Shown here: positions 24,979-33,784 of the stretch, piece by piece
Layout: the number at the start of each line of letters is the position of its first letter
How positions within the stretch are numbered: position 1 is the stretch's first letter
Origin: Lactiplantibacillus modestisalitolerans
GTDB taxonomy: Bacteria; Bacillota; Bacilli; Lactobacillales; Lactobacillaceae
NCBI RefSeq assembly: GCF_005405425.1
Contig: NZ_BJEA01000021.1
Location: 1 to 49,185, forward strand
Direction of reading: 5' to 3'
DNA length: 49,185 nt
Notes under the pieces: model-generated
Seen by the model: only the letters and a program-made list of their open reading frames with translations
What the model was told of the DNA's origin: nothing
Database searches by the model: none
Translations under genes and position numbers: made by a program

Positions 24979-25093
24979 TTAGCACCAAAACGGGCGCCAA
25001 AAGTCAGCCGCCCCCGCTTAACCCGGTGGTACACCTTGCCCGTCGCGTTTGTTAGCACACCGTTATCACGCCGCGAATTCGCCTGACAATCGC

Positions 25094-25110
25094 GATGAAA
25101 GCGGTTATAC
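25094..25110 (+). promoter_or_regulatory. -10 element overlapping a cre-like site
   Basis: TGAAAGCGGTTATA contains the cre core and its end forms the -10 TATACT of the phosphatase promoter. The overlap would let CcpA repress initiation. Confidence 0.4.
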
Positions 25111-25138
25111 TAGACTTAATTCAGTAATCGAGGTAATC

Positions 25139-25924
25139 ATGATGGAACACAATCGGGTTTTACGTTTACAACACGGCATCAATTTTCGCGAACTGGGCGG
25201 CTACCAAACGGCGGCGGGTAAAACCATTAAATGGCAAAAGTTACTCCGCTGCGGGGGCATGTCGCTACTCACTAAGCAAGATTTAGCCTACCTCCAACGC
25301 TACGGTCTGCGTTACGATTTTGACTTGCGCCAAGCTAACGAGGTTGAAATGACCCCCGACCGCTACCCTAAAACGACCCGCTACATTAACGCTTCCGTTT
25401 ATCCGTTCACGGATAATCGCCAGCTCGACCGGCGCCTGAAACGGTTATTAAAACGCGTGCTCCTAGACGATTCGTTTAGCTCACAAACTTACGTTCAAAT
25501 GGTTACTGATTCGCACGCCGTCAAGGTCTGGCAGCGTCTGTTTGCCGTTTTACTGGCTAACGATCAACCCGACCAGTCGGTGGTCTTCCATTGTGCTGCG
25601 GGTAAGGACCGCACTGGAATTGCGGCCATGCTGATTATGACCGCTTTAGACGTTCCCCGCGAAACTATCATGCAAGACTACCTCTTAACGAACGCCATTT
25701 TTATGGCGGCCGATAGCCTGGACACCGCGACGATTATTACCAAGGCCAATGCTGGTGACTTAGCTAGTCAATTCAACGTCGCCATGGCGGTCGAAGCTGA
25801 AAATTTAAAGATGGTCTTTCAGGTTTTCGATAACTTATACGACGGTGGCTTGGGCTACCTGCGTAAAGTCATTGGTCTTTCAATTGCCGACATCAACCGT
25901 TTAAAGGAACTTTACCTTGATTAA
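25139..25924 (+). CDS. Tyrosine-protein phosphatase (LptpA/Y-phosphatase 3 family)
   Basis: A 261-residue phosphatase. The P-loop HCAAGKDRTG (about 152-161) holds the catalytic Cys and Arg of HCx5R. The N-terminal segment NFRELGGYQTAAGKTIKW and the RCGGMSLLT stretch are typical of the Y_phosphatase3 family, whose members act on phosphotyrosine and sometimes phosphoinositides. No tyrosine kinase gene lies nearby. GAGG precedes ATG 25139 by five and ATG 25142 by eight bases; either could start. The MITE-like element follows 8 bases after the stop. Confidence 0.88.
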   Translation: MMEHNRVLRLQHGINFRELGGYQTAAGKTIKWQKLLRCGGMSLLTKQDLAYLQRYGLRYDFDLRQANEVEMTPDRYPKTTRYINASVYPFTDNRQLDRRLKRLLKRVLLDDSFSSQTYVQMVTDSHAVKVWQRLFAVLLANDQPDQSVVFHCAAGKDRTGIAAMLIMTALDVPRETIMQDYLLTNAIFMAADSLDTATIITKANAGDLASQFNVAMAVEAENLKMVFQVFDNLYDGGLGYLRKVIGLSIADINRLKELYLD

Positions 25925-25932
25925 TCAAAAAT

Positions 25933-26313
25933 GGTTCTATACCAATTAGGGTTGATATGCCGCCAGCAGCGGGTGTAACCGGTTGGCTGGAACACTGCGG
26001 GCATCGATTTGAGCTCACTCAGAAAACCACTGAGCAATCTCAAATTCGAGCCTTATTCTAAGCCGGAAGCAGCCCACTTCCGGCTAAGAATAATTTCGCA
26101 GTTGAGCCATGGTTACACCCGCTACTGGCTAGTCTTGCCTTAATACGGAGTTTCGCGGCGGGCTTTAGTAATCCTCAAGTGGCAAGGCTGGTTCTGCGCA
26201 ACATTTATTAAATTAAGCGCAACCTTGCCCACTTATTCTGGCAAGCATAATGAATTTTTGGAAAGCTCAACTGGCATCTCTTCTAGCAGATCAACACCAT
26301 CTATCATAGAGCC
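25933..26313 (+). repeat. MITE-like element, full-length copy R3 (381 bp)
   Basis: The ends are imperfect inverted repeats of 27 bases: 25933-25959 against 26287-26313, both reading about GGYTCTAT-N9-GTTGAT-N-TG from outside inward. Inside lie a strong palindrome TTATTCT plus AGCCGGAAG (26053-26069) with its partner at 26077-26093, and a second long hairpin GTGGCAAGG/CCTTGCCCAC with TGCGC/GCGCA (26169-26234). CAAAAAT occurs on both flanks (25926-25932 and 26315-26321), a possible target duplication. It codes for no protein and no transposase is present in the window. Confidence 0.75.
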
Positions 26314-26315
26314 GC

Positions 26316-26355
26316 AAAAATCCCCAGCAACGCTTACAACGTTACTGGGGATTTT
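26316..26355 (-). terminator. Terminator of the cardiolipin synthase gene
   Basis: AAAATCCCCAGCAACG pairs with CGTTACTGGGGATTTT (one mismatch) around CTTACAA. A T-run follows on the minus strand. Confidence 0.85.
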
Positions 26356-26418
26356 AATTTAAACTTACTTTGATACTTACTTATTAAATCGTTGAACTGC
26401 TTTTTCAAATTCGTAGGC

Positions 26419-27864
26419 TCACAAAATTGGCGACAACAGCCGGGAGAAGGTTTGTTTAAACTTCAACCACCACGGCTGATTTTCAAAGTCTTGAACGGTA
26501 ACTAAACTACTTAAGTCCTGATCACGAAGAAAAACGCGCTCAAGTTCCTTAGCAAGCGCCGTATCGTATAAAAAGGCGTTCACTTCGAAGTTTAACTTAA
26601 AGCTTCGAAAATCGAGGTTCGCCGAGCCAACCGATGCGACCTGACCATCAATCACCATCGTTTTCGCGTGCAAGAACCCGTTATTGTAGTAATAGATTTT
26701 AACGCCCGACTCCGCTAGCTCCCGGGCATAGTACTGGGTCGCCCGGTACACGAAAACGTGGTCGGGTTTATCCGGCACCATAATCCGAACATCAACGCCC
26801 GACATGGCCGCAATGCGAATCGCATCCAGCACCGAATCATCCGGAATAAGGTATGGCGATTGAATCCAGAGACGGTGCTGCGCCGTCATGATCATTTTGA
26901 TGTAGCCCAACTTAATTTGCTGTTCATCACTATCGGGTCCGCTCGAAACAATTTGTAACGACGTGTCCCCCTTGACCTTAATGACCGGGAACATTTCCGC
27001 GTTCGGCTCAACCCGTAATTCGGTTGCGGTTGCGTTCCAGTCACGAATGAAGCGTTCTTGTAATTCGAATACCCCGGAACCCACGATCCGTAAATGGGTG
27101 TCGCGCCAATAACCAAATTTTTCCTTCCGACCTAGGTACTGGTCACCAACGTTAAAACCACCAACGTAGCCAACCCGGCCATCCGTCACCACGATTTTGC
27201 GGTGATCACGAAAGTTCAGTCGAAAATCCATGACCGCACTGCGCGCACCTAAGAACGGCCGCGCATGGCCACCAAGTTCTTCCAAGTGCTTAAAGAAGCT
27301 GCGGAACGTTCCCATTGAGCCCCACGGATCATAGATGACCCGCACGTCGACCCCTTGGGCCGCCTTGCGTTCTAACAGGTGTAACAACTCATTTCCAATT
27401 TGATCATTATAAAACGTGTAGTACTCAATGTGCACGTGGTGCTTCGCCGCTTCAATATCCTGAAACATGGCGTGAAACTTTTCGTGGCCGTCGGTAAAAA
27501 TTTTGACCCGGTTTTTCCGGCTTAACAACGCCCCGTCTGAATTTAAAAACAAACTAACCATCCCGCGAACCGAACTCGTGACCGCATCCGCCGGCATCAA
27601 ATCGTTTCCTAGTTCCTCGCGCTGGCGTTGAATCATTTGTTCCAGCCGAATCTGAGTCTCTTTTTTCAAGCGGAACAGTCGGTTCTTCGGCAACTTCCGC
27701 CCAATAAACGCGTAAGCAATAAAACCCGCAACGGGAATCATGATCAACACGAGCAACCACGCCCAAGTCGCCGCAATATCACGGCGGTCCCGGAAGACCG
27801 TGATCACCGCTGCCACCGCATTAATGACAACAATGACGTTAAAAATTGGCAAAATATATTGCAA
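26419..27864 (-). CDS. cls: Cardiolipin synthase
   Basis: A 481-residue membrane enzyme that joins two phosphatidylglycerols to cardiolipin and glycerol. Two membrane helices at the N-terminus form the PLDc_N region (AWLLVLIMIPVAGFIAYAFIG). Two HKD phospholipase-D motifs follow: HRKIVVTDGRVGYVGGFN (about 221-238) and HAKTMVIDGQVASVGSANLD (about 396-415). I chose the TTG at 27864 because AGGTGG lies nine bases before it; the GTG at 27873 is only one base from that site. The MITE element and a terminator follow. Confidence 0.88.
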   Translation of the reverse strand: MQYILPIFNVIVVINAVAAVITVFRDRRDIAATWAWLLVLIMIPVAGFIAYAFIGRKLPKNRLFRLKKETQIRLEQMIQRQREELGNDLMPADAVTSSVRGMVSLFLNSDGALLSRKNRVKIFTDGHEKFHAMFQDIEAAKHHVHIEYYTFYNDQIGNELLHLLERKAAQGVDVRVIYDPWGSMGTFRSFFKHLEELGGHARPFLGARSAVMDFRLNFRDHRKIVVTDGRVGYVGGFNVGDQYLGRKEKFGYWRDTHLRIVGSGVFELQERFIRDWNATATELRVEPNAEMFPVIKVKGDTSLQIVSSGPDSDEQQIKLGYIKMIMTAQHRLWIQSPYLIPDDSVLDAIRIAAMSGVDVRIMVPDKPDHVFVYRATQYYARELAESGVKIYYYNNGFLHAKTMVIDGQVASVGSANLDFRSFKLNFEVNAFLYDTALAKELERVFLRDQDLSSLVTVQDFENQPWWLKFKQTFSRLLSPIL

Positions 27865-27994
27865 TGGAGGCACCCACCTAATTTAATGTTATTTTCATTC
27901 TACCGCATAATGCATTCTAATAATAACGTTTTGCGACGGTAATCATTGCAATTTACGACCAAACACGCAATAATTTCGCTAAGGGGGCGTTTAA

Positions 27995-28144
27995 ATGTTA
28001 GCCATGTTAGGAATTCACGGCCTGGGCCCAATTCGAATGTTTCACATGACCGAACACCTGGCAGGCCCCAAGGCGGCCGTCGGGATCATTTTAATTTTAG
28101 TTGTGTTGGCAATTGCGTATCGCTATTACCGCCAACACCGTTAA
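27995..28144 (+). CDS. Small single-span membrane protein (49 residues)
   Basis: An open frame below the common cutoff, with AAGGGGGCG five bases before the ATG and a strong terminator after the stop. The protein begins MLAMLGIHGLGPIRMF and then has one membrane helix (about 28-43, VGIILILVVLAIAYRYY) ending in a basic tail YRQHR. I do not recognise a family. The composition resembles small membrane proteins that modulate larger partners or act as toxins, but nothing here decides the role. It is divergent from cls. Confidence 0.7.
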   Translation: MLAMLGIHGLGPIRMFHMTEHLAGPKAAVGIILILVVLAIAYRYYRQHR

Positions 28145-28148
28145 GCGA

Positions 28149-28180
28149 CGTTGAGACTGCGGTTTCAACGCCGTTTTTTT
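28149..28180 (+). terminator. Terminator of the 49-residue gene
   Basis: CGTTGAGAC (28149-28157) pairs with GTTTCAACG (28162-28170), followed after CCG by seven T residues. Confidence 0.9.
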
Positions 28181-28189
28181 GCAGCGTTT

Positions 28190-28333
28190 ACGTGGTTAAT
28201 AACCAAACTAAAAGTCCACCACCAACCGCAAGCTGGCGCTTGGCCCTAAGCCGGCAGCGGTGCGGCGCTCGTCGTCAAAGTCGGTCAAACTAATTGGCTG
28301 ATTCAATAACCGCCCGCTTAAGTAAGCGGTTTT
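28190..28333 (+). promoter_or_regulatory. Possible leader or small RNA ending in a terminator, upstream of the permease
   Basis: The palindrome TGGTTAATAACCA (28193-28205) is followed by a GC-rich stretch with small stems (CAAGC/GCTTG, GGC/GCC) and then the hairpin CCGCTT/AAGCGG (28314-28329) with TTTT. A terminated transcript ahead of the permease suggests attenuation or an independent RNA. No known riboswitch is recognised. Confidence 0.4.
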
Positions 28334-28448
28334 ACGCTTATTTTAGCGAAAGCCACTAAAAATTAACCGATTTTTGGCTAAGTTGACCATCGCCGTTTTC
28401 ACCGTAAGCCCTACAATTGGAACTAATCAAATGAAAGGGGCGTTGCTT

Positions 28449-29864
28449 ATGGATCTTTCGCATAACCATTTGTTACGTAAAAAGGATATTCACGTCATGT
28501 TGACGAGCTACCACAGCCCGCTCAAAAAGGAAATGAAAACCTTCGACCTGACGATGCTCGGAATCGGCGCCATTATCGGAACTGGGATCTTCGTTTTGAC
28601 CGGGACCGGCGCCCTAACCGCCGGACCTGGCCTAATGATTTCCTTCGTCATTGCCGCCATTGCCTGCCTATTCGCTTCACTATGTTACGCCGAATTCGCT
28701 GCGATGGTGCCCGAAAGCGGCTCGGCCTATACGTATTCCTACACGACGCTGGGTGAAATCGTAGCCTTTATCATTGGCTGGGACTTAATGTTGGAATACT
28801 TATTTGCCGTTTCAACCGTTTCCGCCGGCTGGTCGGGCTACTTTCAATCTTTTCTGGCTGGTTTTGGCTTAAAATTACCCGCAGCCCTCTCAGCGGCACC
28901 GGGTTCGGTTGCCGGCGTCAGCAGCTACTTTAACCTGCCAGCTTTTGCCATCATTGCCTTGATTACCATGCTGTTATCACTAGGCGTCAAGGAGACGAAG
29001 CGGGTCAATAACGTCATGGTCGTCATTAAGTTAGCCGTCGTGATTCTCTTCATTTTAACCGCCGTTCGCTTTGTCCGGCCAGCCAACTGGTCGCCACTAC
29101 TCCCCTATGGGATGAAGGGCGTTTTTGGGGCCGCATCGAGCGTCTTCTTTGCATTTATTGGGTTTGATGCAATTTCATCCAGCGTTGAAGAAACCCTCGA
29201 ACCGTCTAAAACGCTCCCCCGTTCAATGTTACTATCGCTTGGAATTTGTACGACTTTGTACGTCGCGGTATCGGCCATTATGACCGGCGTCGTCCCGTTC
29301 CGAACCTTTGCCCAGTACATTGATCACCCGGTTTCCGCGGTTCTTCGGTATTCGGGCCAAAACTGGATGGCCGGTATTGTTGATTTAGGTGCCGTACTCG
29401 GGATGACCACCGTAATGCTCGTATGCTTATACGGACAAACCCGGATTTCGTTTTCAATGTCCCGCGACGGCCTACTTCCACCAATTTTCAGTCGAATCAG
29501 TCCGCGTTCCGGCGCACCGGTCAAATCAACGCTTCTATTCGGCGGGATTGCGGCCGTCATGGGCGGCTTCATCCCGCTTGCCGACCTAGCAGAACTGGTC
29601 AACATTGGGACCTTAACCGCCTTCACCCTCGTGTCCTTCTCGATTATTCGGCTGCGCAAAACGCAACCCGATTTAAAACGGCCGTTTCGGACGCCGTGGG
29701 TTCCGTTCGTTCCAATCATGTCGATCATCTGTTGCGTCTTCCTGCTCGTTAACCTGCGACCCGTTACGTGGTTGCGGTTCGTTATTTGGCTCGCGATTGG
29801 CATGGTCGTTTACTTCAGCTATTCCATTCGCCACTCTAAGCTAAATGCCAATGCTCAAAATTAG
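28449..29864 (+). CDS. Amino-acid permease (APC superfamily, cationic amino-acid transporter type)
   Basis: A 471-residue transporter with about 12 membrane segments. The first segment carries the substrate-binding unwound loop GIGAIIGTGIFVLTG, typical of the APC fold, and FFAFIGFDAISSSVEET (about 240) is typical of the CAT/YfnA group. The likely substrate is a neutral or basic amino acid taken up with protons; it cannot be fixed from sequence. ATG 28449 follows AAAGGGGCG; earlier starts in the frame lack a ribosome site. The upstream terminator hairpin at 28314-28333 may control it. Confidence 0.9.
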   Translation: MDLSHNHLLRKKDIHVMLTSYHSPLKKEMKTFDLTMLGIGAIIGTGIFVLTGTGALTAGPGLMISFVIAAIACLFASLCYAEFAAMVPESGSAYTYSYTTLGEIVAFIIGWDLMLEYLFAVSTVSAGWSGYFQSFLAGFGLKLPAALSAAPGSVAGVSSYFNLPAFAIIALITMLLSLGVKETKRVNNVMVVIKLAVVILFILTAVRFVRPANWSPLLPYGMKGVFGAASSVFFAFIGFDAISSSVEETLEPSKTLPRSMLLSLGICTTLYVAVSAIMTGVVPFRTFAQYIDHPVSAVLRYSGQNWMAGIVDLGAVLGMTTVMLVCLYGQTRISFSMSRDGLLPPIFSRISPRSGAPVKSTLLFGGIAAVMGGFIPLADLAELVNIGTLTAFTLVSFSIIRLRKTQPDLKRPFRTPWVPFVPIMSIICCVFLLVNLRPVTWLRFVIWLAIGMVVYFSYSIRHSKLNANAQN

Positions 29865-29920
29865 CCTCCCAACCAATCCGCTTACGCGGTTAAAGAAACG
29901 TTCAAACGCCAGCCCGAATT

Positions 29921-29963
29921 GCCAGCAAGTACTACGTTGACAGTCGGCGCTGGCATATTTTTT
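29921..29963 (+). terminator. Terminator of the permease gene
   Basis: GCCAGC (29921-29926) pairs with GCTGGC (29949-29954), followed by ATATTTTTT. A second GCCAGC at 29908-29913 could compete for the same partner. Confidence 0.6.
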
Positions 29964-30059
29964 CTCAAAATGCTTTGAAACGTTACTAAGCAAACTAAAT
30001 AACCCGTAAGGCCGCCGAACAAAGTCCCCCGTTTAGGCCCTTGAAACCGCTCAATTAAA

Positions 30060-30087
30060 TTGAAGCTTGTATAGTATGGATTACACT
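30060..30087 (+). promoter_or_regulatory. Promoter of kup
   Basis: TTGAAG (30060-30065) and TACACT (30082-30087) are 16 bases apart, with a short leader to the ATG at 30112. Confidence 0.45.
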
Positions 30088-30111
30088 TTGAGTTAACGGG
30101 GGCGAGCACCA

Positions 30112-32139
30112 ATGCGGCAACAACGGCTACGGCAACGATCTTGGCTGGGAATGCTCATTACGTTAGGCGTCGTTTACGGTGACATCGGAACGTCACCACT
30201 CTACGTCATGAACGCCATTTTAAATGATGCGGGCGCCTTAAAAGCGGCCACACCCACCTACGTCATCGGCTGTATCTCACTAATTTTATGGACACTCATG
30301 CTTATTACAACGATTAAATACGTCCTAATCGCCCTGCGCGCGGATAACCATCACGAGGGCGGTATTTTTGCGTTATACGCCCTTGTGCGGCAGCGGGCGA
30401 AGTGGCTAATCATCGTGGCCCTCCTGGGGGGCGCGGCGCTACTCGCCGATGGGACCCTGACGCCAGCCGTAACGGTCACGTCAGCGATTGAAGGCCTGCG
30501 CAGCCTCCCCAACTTCACGCTATTAGACAGTCATCCGTGGCTAATCCCACTCACCGTGACCGGCATTCTACTAGTTCTTTTTATGATTCAAGGCTTTGGG
30601 ACCGCCGCCATTGGCCGGTCATTCGGCCCAATTATGCTCCTCTGGTTTACCGCCATTGGCCTCGCCGGACTGTTAAACATTGGCCAGGCGCCGGAAATTT
30701 TGCGGGCGCTCTCCCCGCTACCTGCCTTACGAGTACTGTTCAGTCCCAGCAACCACGCCGGCATCTTTATTCTCGGCAGCGTCTTTCTCGCAACGACCGG
30801 GGCCGAAGCGCTTTACTCCGACATGGGGCACGTCGGCAAAGCCAACATCCACGCGACTTGGCCGTTCGTCTACGCGACGTTGGCCCTCAACTACCTTGGT
30901 CAGGGGGCCTGGGTACTGAGCCATTACCGGCTCAACGGTTGGGCGAATTTAACCAACTTGAACCCCTTCTACGCGATGCTCCCCAACCAGCTTCAAATAA
31001 GCATGATTATTTTAGCGACCCTTGCGGCCATCATTGCATCCCAGGCGCTGATTACCGGCTCCTACACGCTCGTTGACGAAGCCATTGGGTTGAAGTTTCT
31101 ACCCCGGATGGTCATCAAGCATCCGAGCAACGTGCGCAGTCAGATCTACATTGGCGCGGTCAACTGGCTACTTTGCGCCGGCACCCTCCTGATCGTCTGG
31201 CTTTTTCAAACGTCGGCGCACATGGAAGCCGCTTACGGGCTCGCCATCACCATCACGATGCTGATGACCACCCTACTACTGCACCAGTGGGTCGCCATGC
31301 GTGGTTACCGGCGTTCAGCGCTTGCGTTACTACTCGGCTTCGGTAGTTTAGAAACGGTCTTCCTACTGGCGAGCCTGTCAAAATTCATTCACGGCGGGTA
31401 CTTAACGCTCGCGTTAACGTTGCTAATTTTTCTCGTCATGGTGGTTTGGTATTTCGGTAAACGGCGCCGCCTCGCCTACAACCGCACCCACGAGCAAATC
31501 AGCTTGCTGGACTACCGCCAGCAACTGATTGCGCTGAGCCACGACGACCGACTGCCACTATTTGCAACCAACTTAGTGTACCTTGCCCGCGTTGATCAGG
31601 CCCACCGACTTAAGCGGGCCATTCTTTACTCGATTTTAGATAAGCGTCCCAAGCGCGCCAAGGTCTACTGGTTTATCACGATTAACGAAACCAACCGCCC
31701 CTACGATTGTAACTACCACGTCGACATGCTCGGAACCCGCAACATCGTGGAAGTGCGGCTGAACCTCGGCTTTCGTAAGTCACAGCACATTAACCTGTAC
31801 CTCCGGCAAATTGTGACCGAACTGATTGCGGATGGCCGAATCGACCCGCAATACTCCCGTTACGGGACCACCCAGCCCCGGCGCGTCGGCGATTTTAAGT
31901 TTGTCGTCCAAAATCAGCAAATTATGGATCTAGCTAGCAACCCGCTGGCTAGTCAGCTAGACCGCTTGTTAATCGGTGGTCGGGTGCTCCTGCAAAATAT
32001 CACCCCATCCCCCGCCGTTTGGTACGGGCTCGAATTCAGTGACGTGTTGGAAGAAACGGTTCCACTCTTTATCCAATCAGCCCGCGATGCTACCTTAACC
32101 AGTCAGGCCATCCAGCACGACCGGCACCCGGAAACTTAA
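30112..32139 (+). CDS. kup: Kup-type potassium uptake protein
   Basis: A 675-residue potassium/proton symporter. The N-terminal motif [14 protein letters not shown] is the hallmark of the Kup/HAK/KT family, and [15 protein letters not shown] follows the second segment. There are 12 membrane segments over about 430 residues and then a long cytoplasmic tail. Length is normal. The tail matters in some bacteria as the c-di-AMP site, but I cannot see a specific pocket. ATG 30112 follows GGGGGCGAG. Single gene. Confidence 0.95.
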   Translation: MRQQRLRQRSWLGMLITLGVVYGDIGTSPLYVMNAILNDAGALKAATPTYVIGCISLILWTLMLITTIKYVLIALRADNHHEGGIFALYALVRQRAKWLIIVALLGGAALLADGTLTPAVTVTSAIEGLRSLPNFTLLDSHPWLIPLTVTGILLVLFMIQGFGTAAIGRSFGPIMLLWFTAIGLAGLLNIGQAPEILRALSPLPALRVLFSPSNHAGIFILGSVFLATTGAEALYSDMGHVGKANIHATWPFVYATLALNYLGQGAWVLSHYRLNGWANLTNLNPFYAMLPNQLQISMIILATLAAIIASQALITGSYTLVDEAIGLKFLPRMVIKHPSNVRSQIYIGAVNWLLCAGTLLIVWLFQTSAHMEAAYGLAITITMLMTTLLLHQWVAMRGYRRSALALLLGFGSLETVFLLASLSKFIHGGYLTLALTLLIFLVMVVWYFGKRRRLAYNRTHEQISLLDYRQQLIALSHDDRLPLFATNLVYLARVDQAHRLKRAILYSILDKRPKRAKVYWFITINETNRPYDCNYHVDMLGTRNIVEVRLNLGFRKSQHINLYLRQIVTELIADGRIDPQYSRYGTTQPRRVGDFKFVVQNQQIMDLASNPLASQLDRLLIGGRVLLQNITPSPAVWYGLEFSDVLEETVPLFIQSARDATLTSQAIQHDRHPET

Positions 32140-32143
32140 TCAC

Positions 32144-32191
32144 AAACGCTATATGAGCCTGGCCAAACGCTATCTAATTTCAGAAACGCTA
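32144..32191 (+). repeat. Three phased copies of AAACGCTA
   Basis: AAACGCTA occurs at 32144, 32165 and 32184, that is 21 and 19 bases apart, about two DNA turns. They lie directly after the kup stop codon, in a convergent intergenic region. The meaning is unknown. Confidence 0.5.
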
Positions 32192-32211
32192 CACACCCAT
32201 AATTAAGACTG

Positions 32212-32251
32212 CAAATAGCGGCCGCCACGTTTAGGTGCCGGCCGCTATTTG
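32212..32251. terminator. Hairpin between kup and the AI-2E-type gene
   Basis: CAAATAGCGGCC (32212-32223) pairs perfectly with GGCCGCTATTTG (32240-32251). Neither side has a proper T-run, so its strength as a terminator is doubtful. Confidence 0.5.
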
Positions 32252-32294
32252 ACGTGCCTATCTTATTTAGATCAAGGTGCCGGTTTGGGAACCG

Positions 32295-33335
32295 CTATTG
32301 CTTAGTAGCCGGACCCGTCCGCCGTTGGGGAACTGAACTTTGGACGTCAAATACGTCGAGGAAGAACGCAACAATTGGAATCCCAATGATTAAGCCCCAC
32401 GCCCCCAGTAAGCTTTCCATAATAATCAGGGTGATAAAGGTGACAAAGACCGGTAAATCGGTCCGGTCAGCCATTAACCGGGGATGCAAGAAGTACGATT
32501 CAAACGCGTGAATGATAATGACGAGTAGGATGATCCAGACGACCCGCATCAGGCCCCCCGACGCAAACGCAAGCAGGGTCAGTGGAATCATCGACAATAA
32601 TACGCCGGCCACCGGAACGAGGCCCAGAATAAAGACAATGATTGCTAACACTAACACACTGGGCATACCAATGATCAAGAATCCAATCGTCATCAAAGCG
32701 GTATTGATCGTACAAATAATGAGCTGGGTTTCAATAATCCGTCCTAAAATCATGATAAATTTATGCACCAAGTAATAGACGTTCTCAAAGAAGCGGTGGA
32801 ACCGTGACTTTGAGAACTGGCGCCCAAACGACATCATCCGCCCGCGCGAAACCGCAAAAACAAAGCTCAGAAAAATCGCTAACACCACGTGGGTAAATCC
32901 CGTTCCCACGGAACTCAGTTCCTTAATCCCCGTAACAAGGAGCGCCTTACCGTTCTTAATTAATTCACTACTGCTAATCGCTTGATTTACTAGCTGGTCA
33001 ATATTTTTATTCAAAACCGGGTGATCCGTAATTGCCTTAGCTACCATGTCCGGAATAATCTGCAACTGCGCAATCAACGTCGGAGCCGCGTACGACAACG
33101 CCCCCACAAAGACCGTTATGACGACGACGTACGCTAAAATTACCGCAATCCAATACGGTAAATGCGTCCGTAAGTTTAGCCAACGACTAACTTTAATGCC
33201 TAAAAAGGCAAAAATTGTCGTCAAAAGTAAAATCGTCGCAAAGCCCCGCATTAAGTACACTACCACGATTAAAAAGATCAATGTTAAGTATAATCCAACG
33301 TCATCCCGTTTTAAAAACCGACTGATTCGATCCAA
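32295..33335 (-). CDS. AI-2E family transporter (YdiK/PerM type)
   Basis: A 346-residue membrane protein with about eight segments: two at the N-terminus, a long soluble-looking stretch (about 95-145) and a dense C-terminal membrane part with FILGLVPVAGVLLSMIP (about 230-246) and HPRLMADRT, both family marks. Members were first linked to export of autoinducer 2 but many move other solutes or ions. The TTG start at 33335 follows AGGAGGG, and the family N-terminus supports it. Single gene divergent from the methionine T-box. Confidence 0.88.
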   Translation of the reverse strand: MDRISRFLKRDDVGLYLTLIFLIVVVYLMRGFATILLLTTIFAFLGIKVSRWLNLRTHLPYWIAVILAYVVVITVFVGALSYAAPTLIAQLQIIPDMVAKAITDHPVLNKNIDQLVNQAISSSELIKNGKALLVTGIKELSSVGTGFTHVVLAIFLSFVFAVSRGRMMSFGRQFSKSRFHRFFENVYYLVHKFIMILGRIIETQLIICTINTALMTIGFLIIGMPSVLVLAIIVFILGLVPVAGVLLSMIPLTLLAFASGGLMRVVWIILLVIIIHAFESYFLHPRLMADRTDLPVFVTFITLIIMESLLGAWGLIIGIPIVAFFLDVFDVQSSVPQRRTGPATKQ

Positions 33336-33494
33336 ACCAAGCCCTCCTTATCCATAACATGTGGATTATACCACGCTCAGCCCGGTTTCTTCCGCGTCCG
33401 AGTATCCGCAATTGACGCAATTGCCATTATTTTTTCATAAATCAAGTTGACAAGCGTTCTCAACATCAGTATGATAGGAATCAATAATTAAAGA

Positions 33495-33755
33495 ACGATT
33501 AAAGATGAGTAGCTAGCGTAACCGCACAGCGAGTACCGGGTTGGTGGAACGGTACCGGGGCAACTAGTGAAGATGGTCTGGGGTTCCGTTCGTATTAGTG
33601 AGCATCCGTGCAAGCTAACACCGGTTTAACTAACCGTTAGCCTAAGTTCGTAATTGCGTTGCAGTTACGTTGAGTAAGTCGTTAGACTTAAAACTCAGGT
33701 GGTACCACGGCCCGCGTCGTCCTGAATGATCAAATGATCATTCGGGACTTTTTTT
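33495..33755 (+). promoter_or_regulatory. Methionine-specific T-box riboswitch
   Basis: Stem I starts near GAGTAGCTAG (33505-33514); its partner strand carries CTAGTGAAGATGG, which places the specifier codon ATG (methionine) at 33573-33575. The T-box sequence AGGTGGTACCACGG lies at 33697-33710, and a 14-pair terminator (33719-33748) with seven T residues follows. Uncharged tRNA-Met would stabilise the antiterminator and allow expression of the MetE-like gene. Confidence 0.88.
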
Positions 33756-33784
33756 CGTTCTACACCCAAAAGGAGATTTTTAAT

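Noticed and set aside
27946-28293. 115-residue plus-strand frame
   Set aside because: It overlaps the 49-residue gene in another frame and crosses its terminator.
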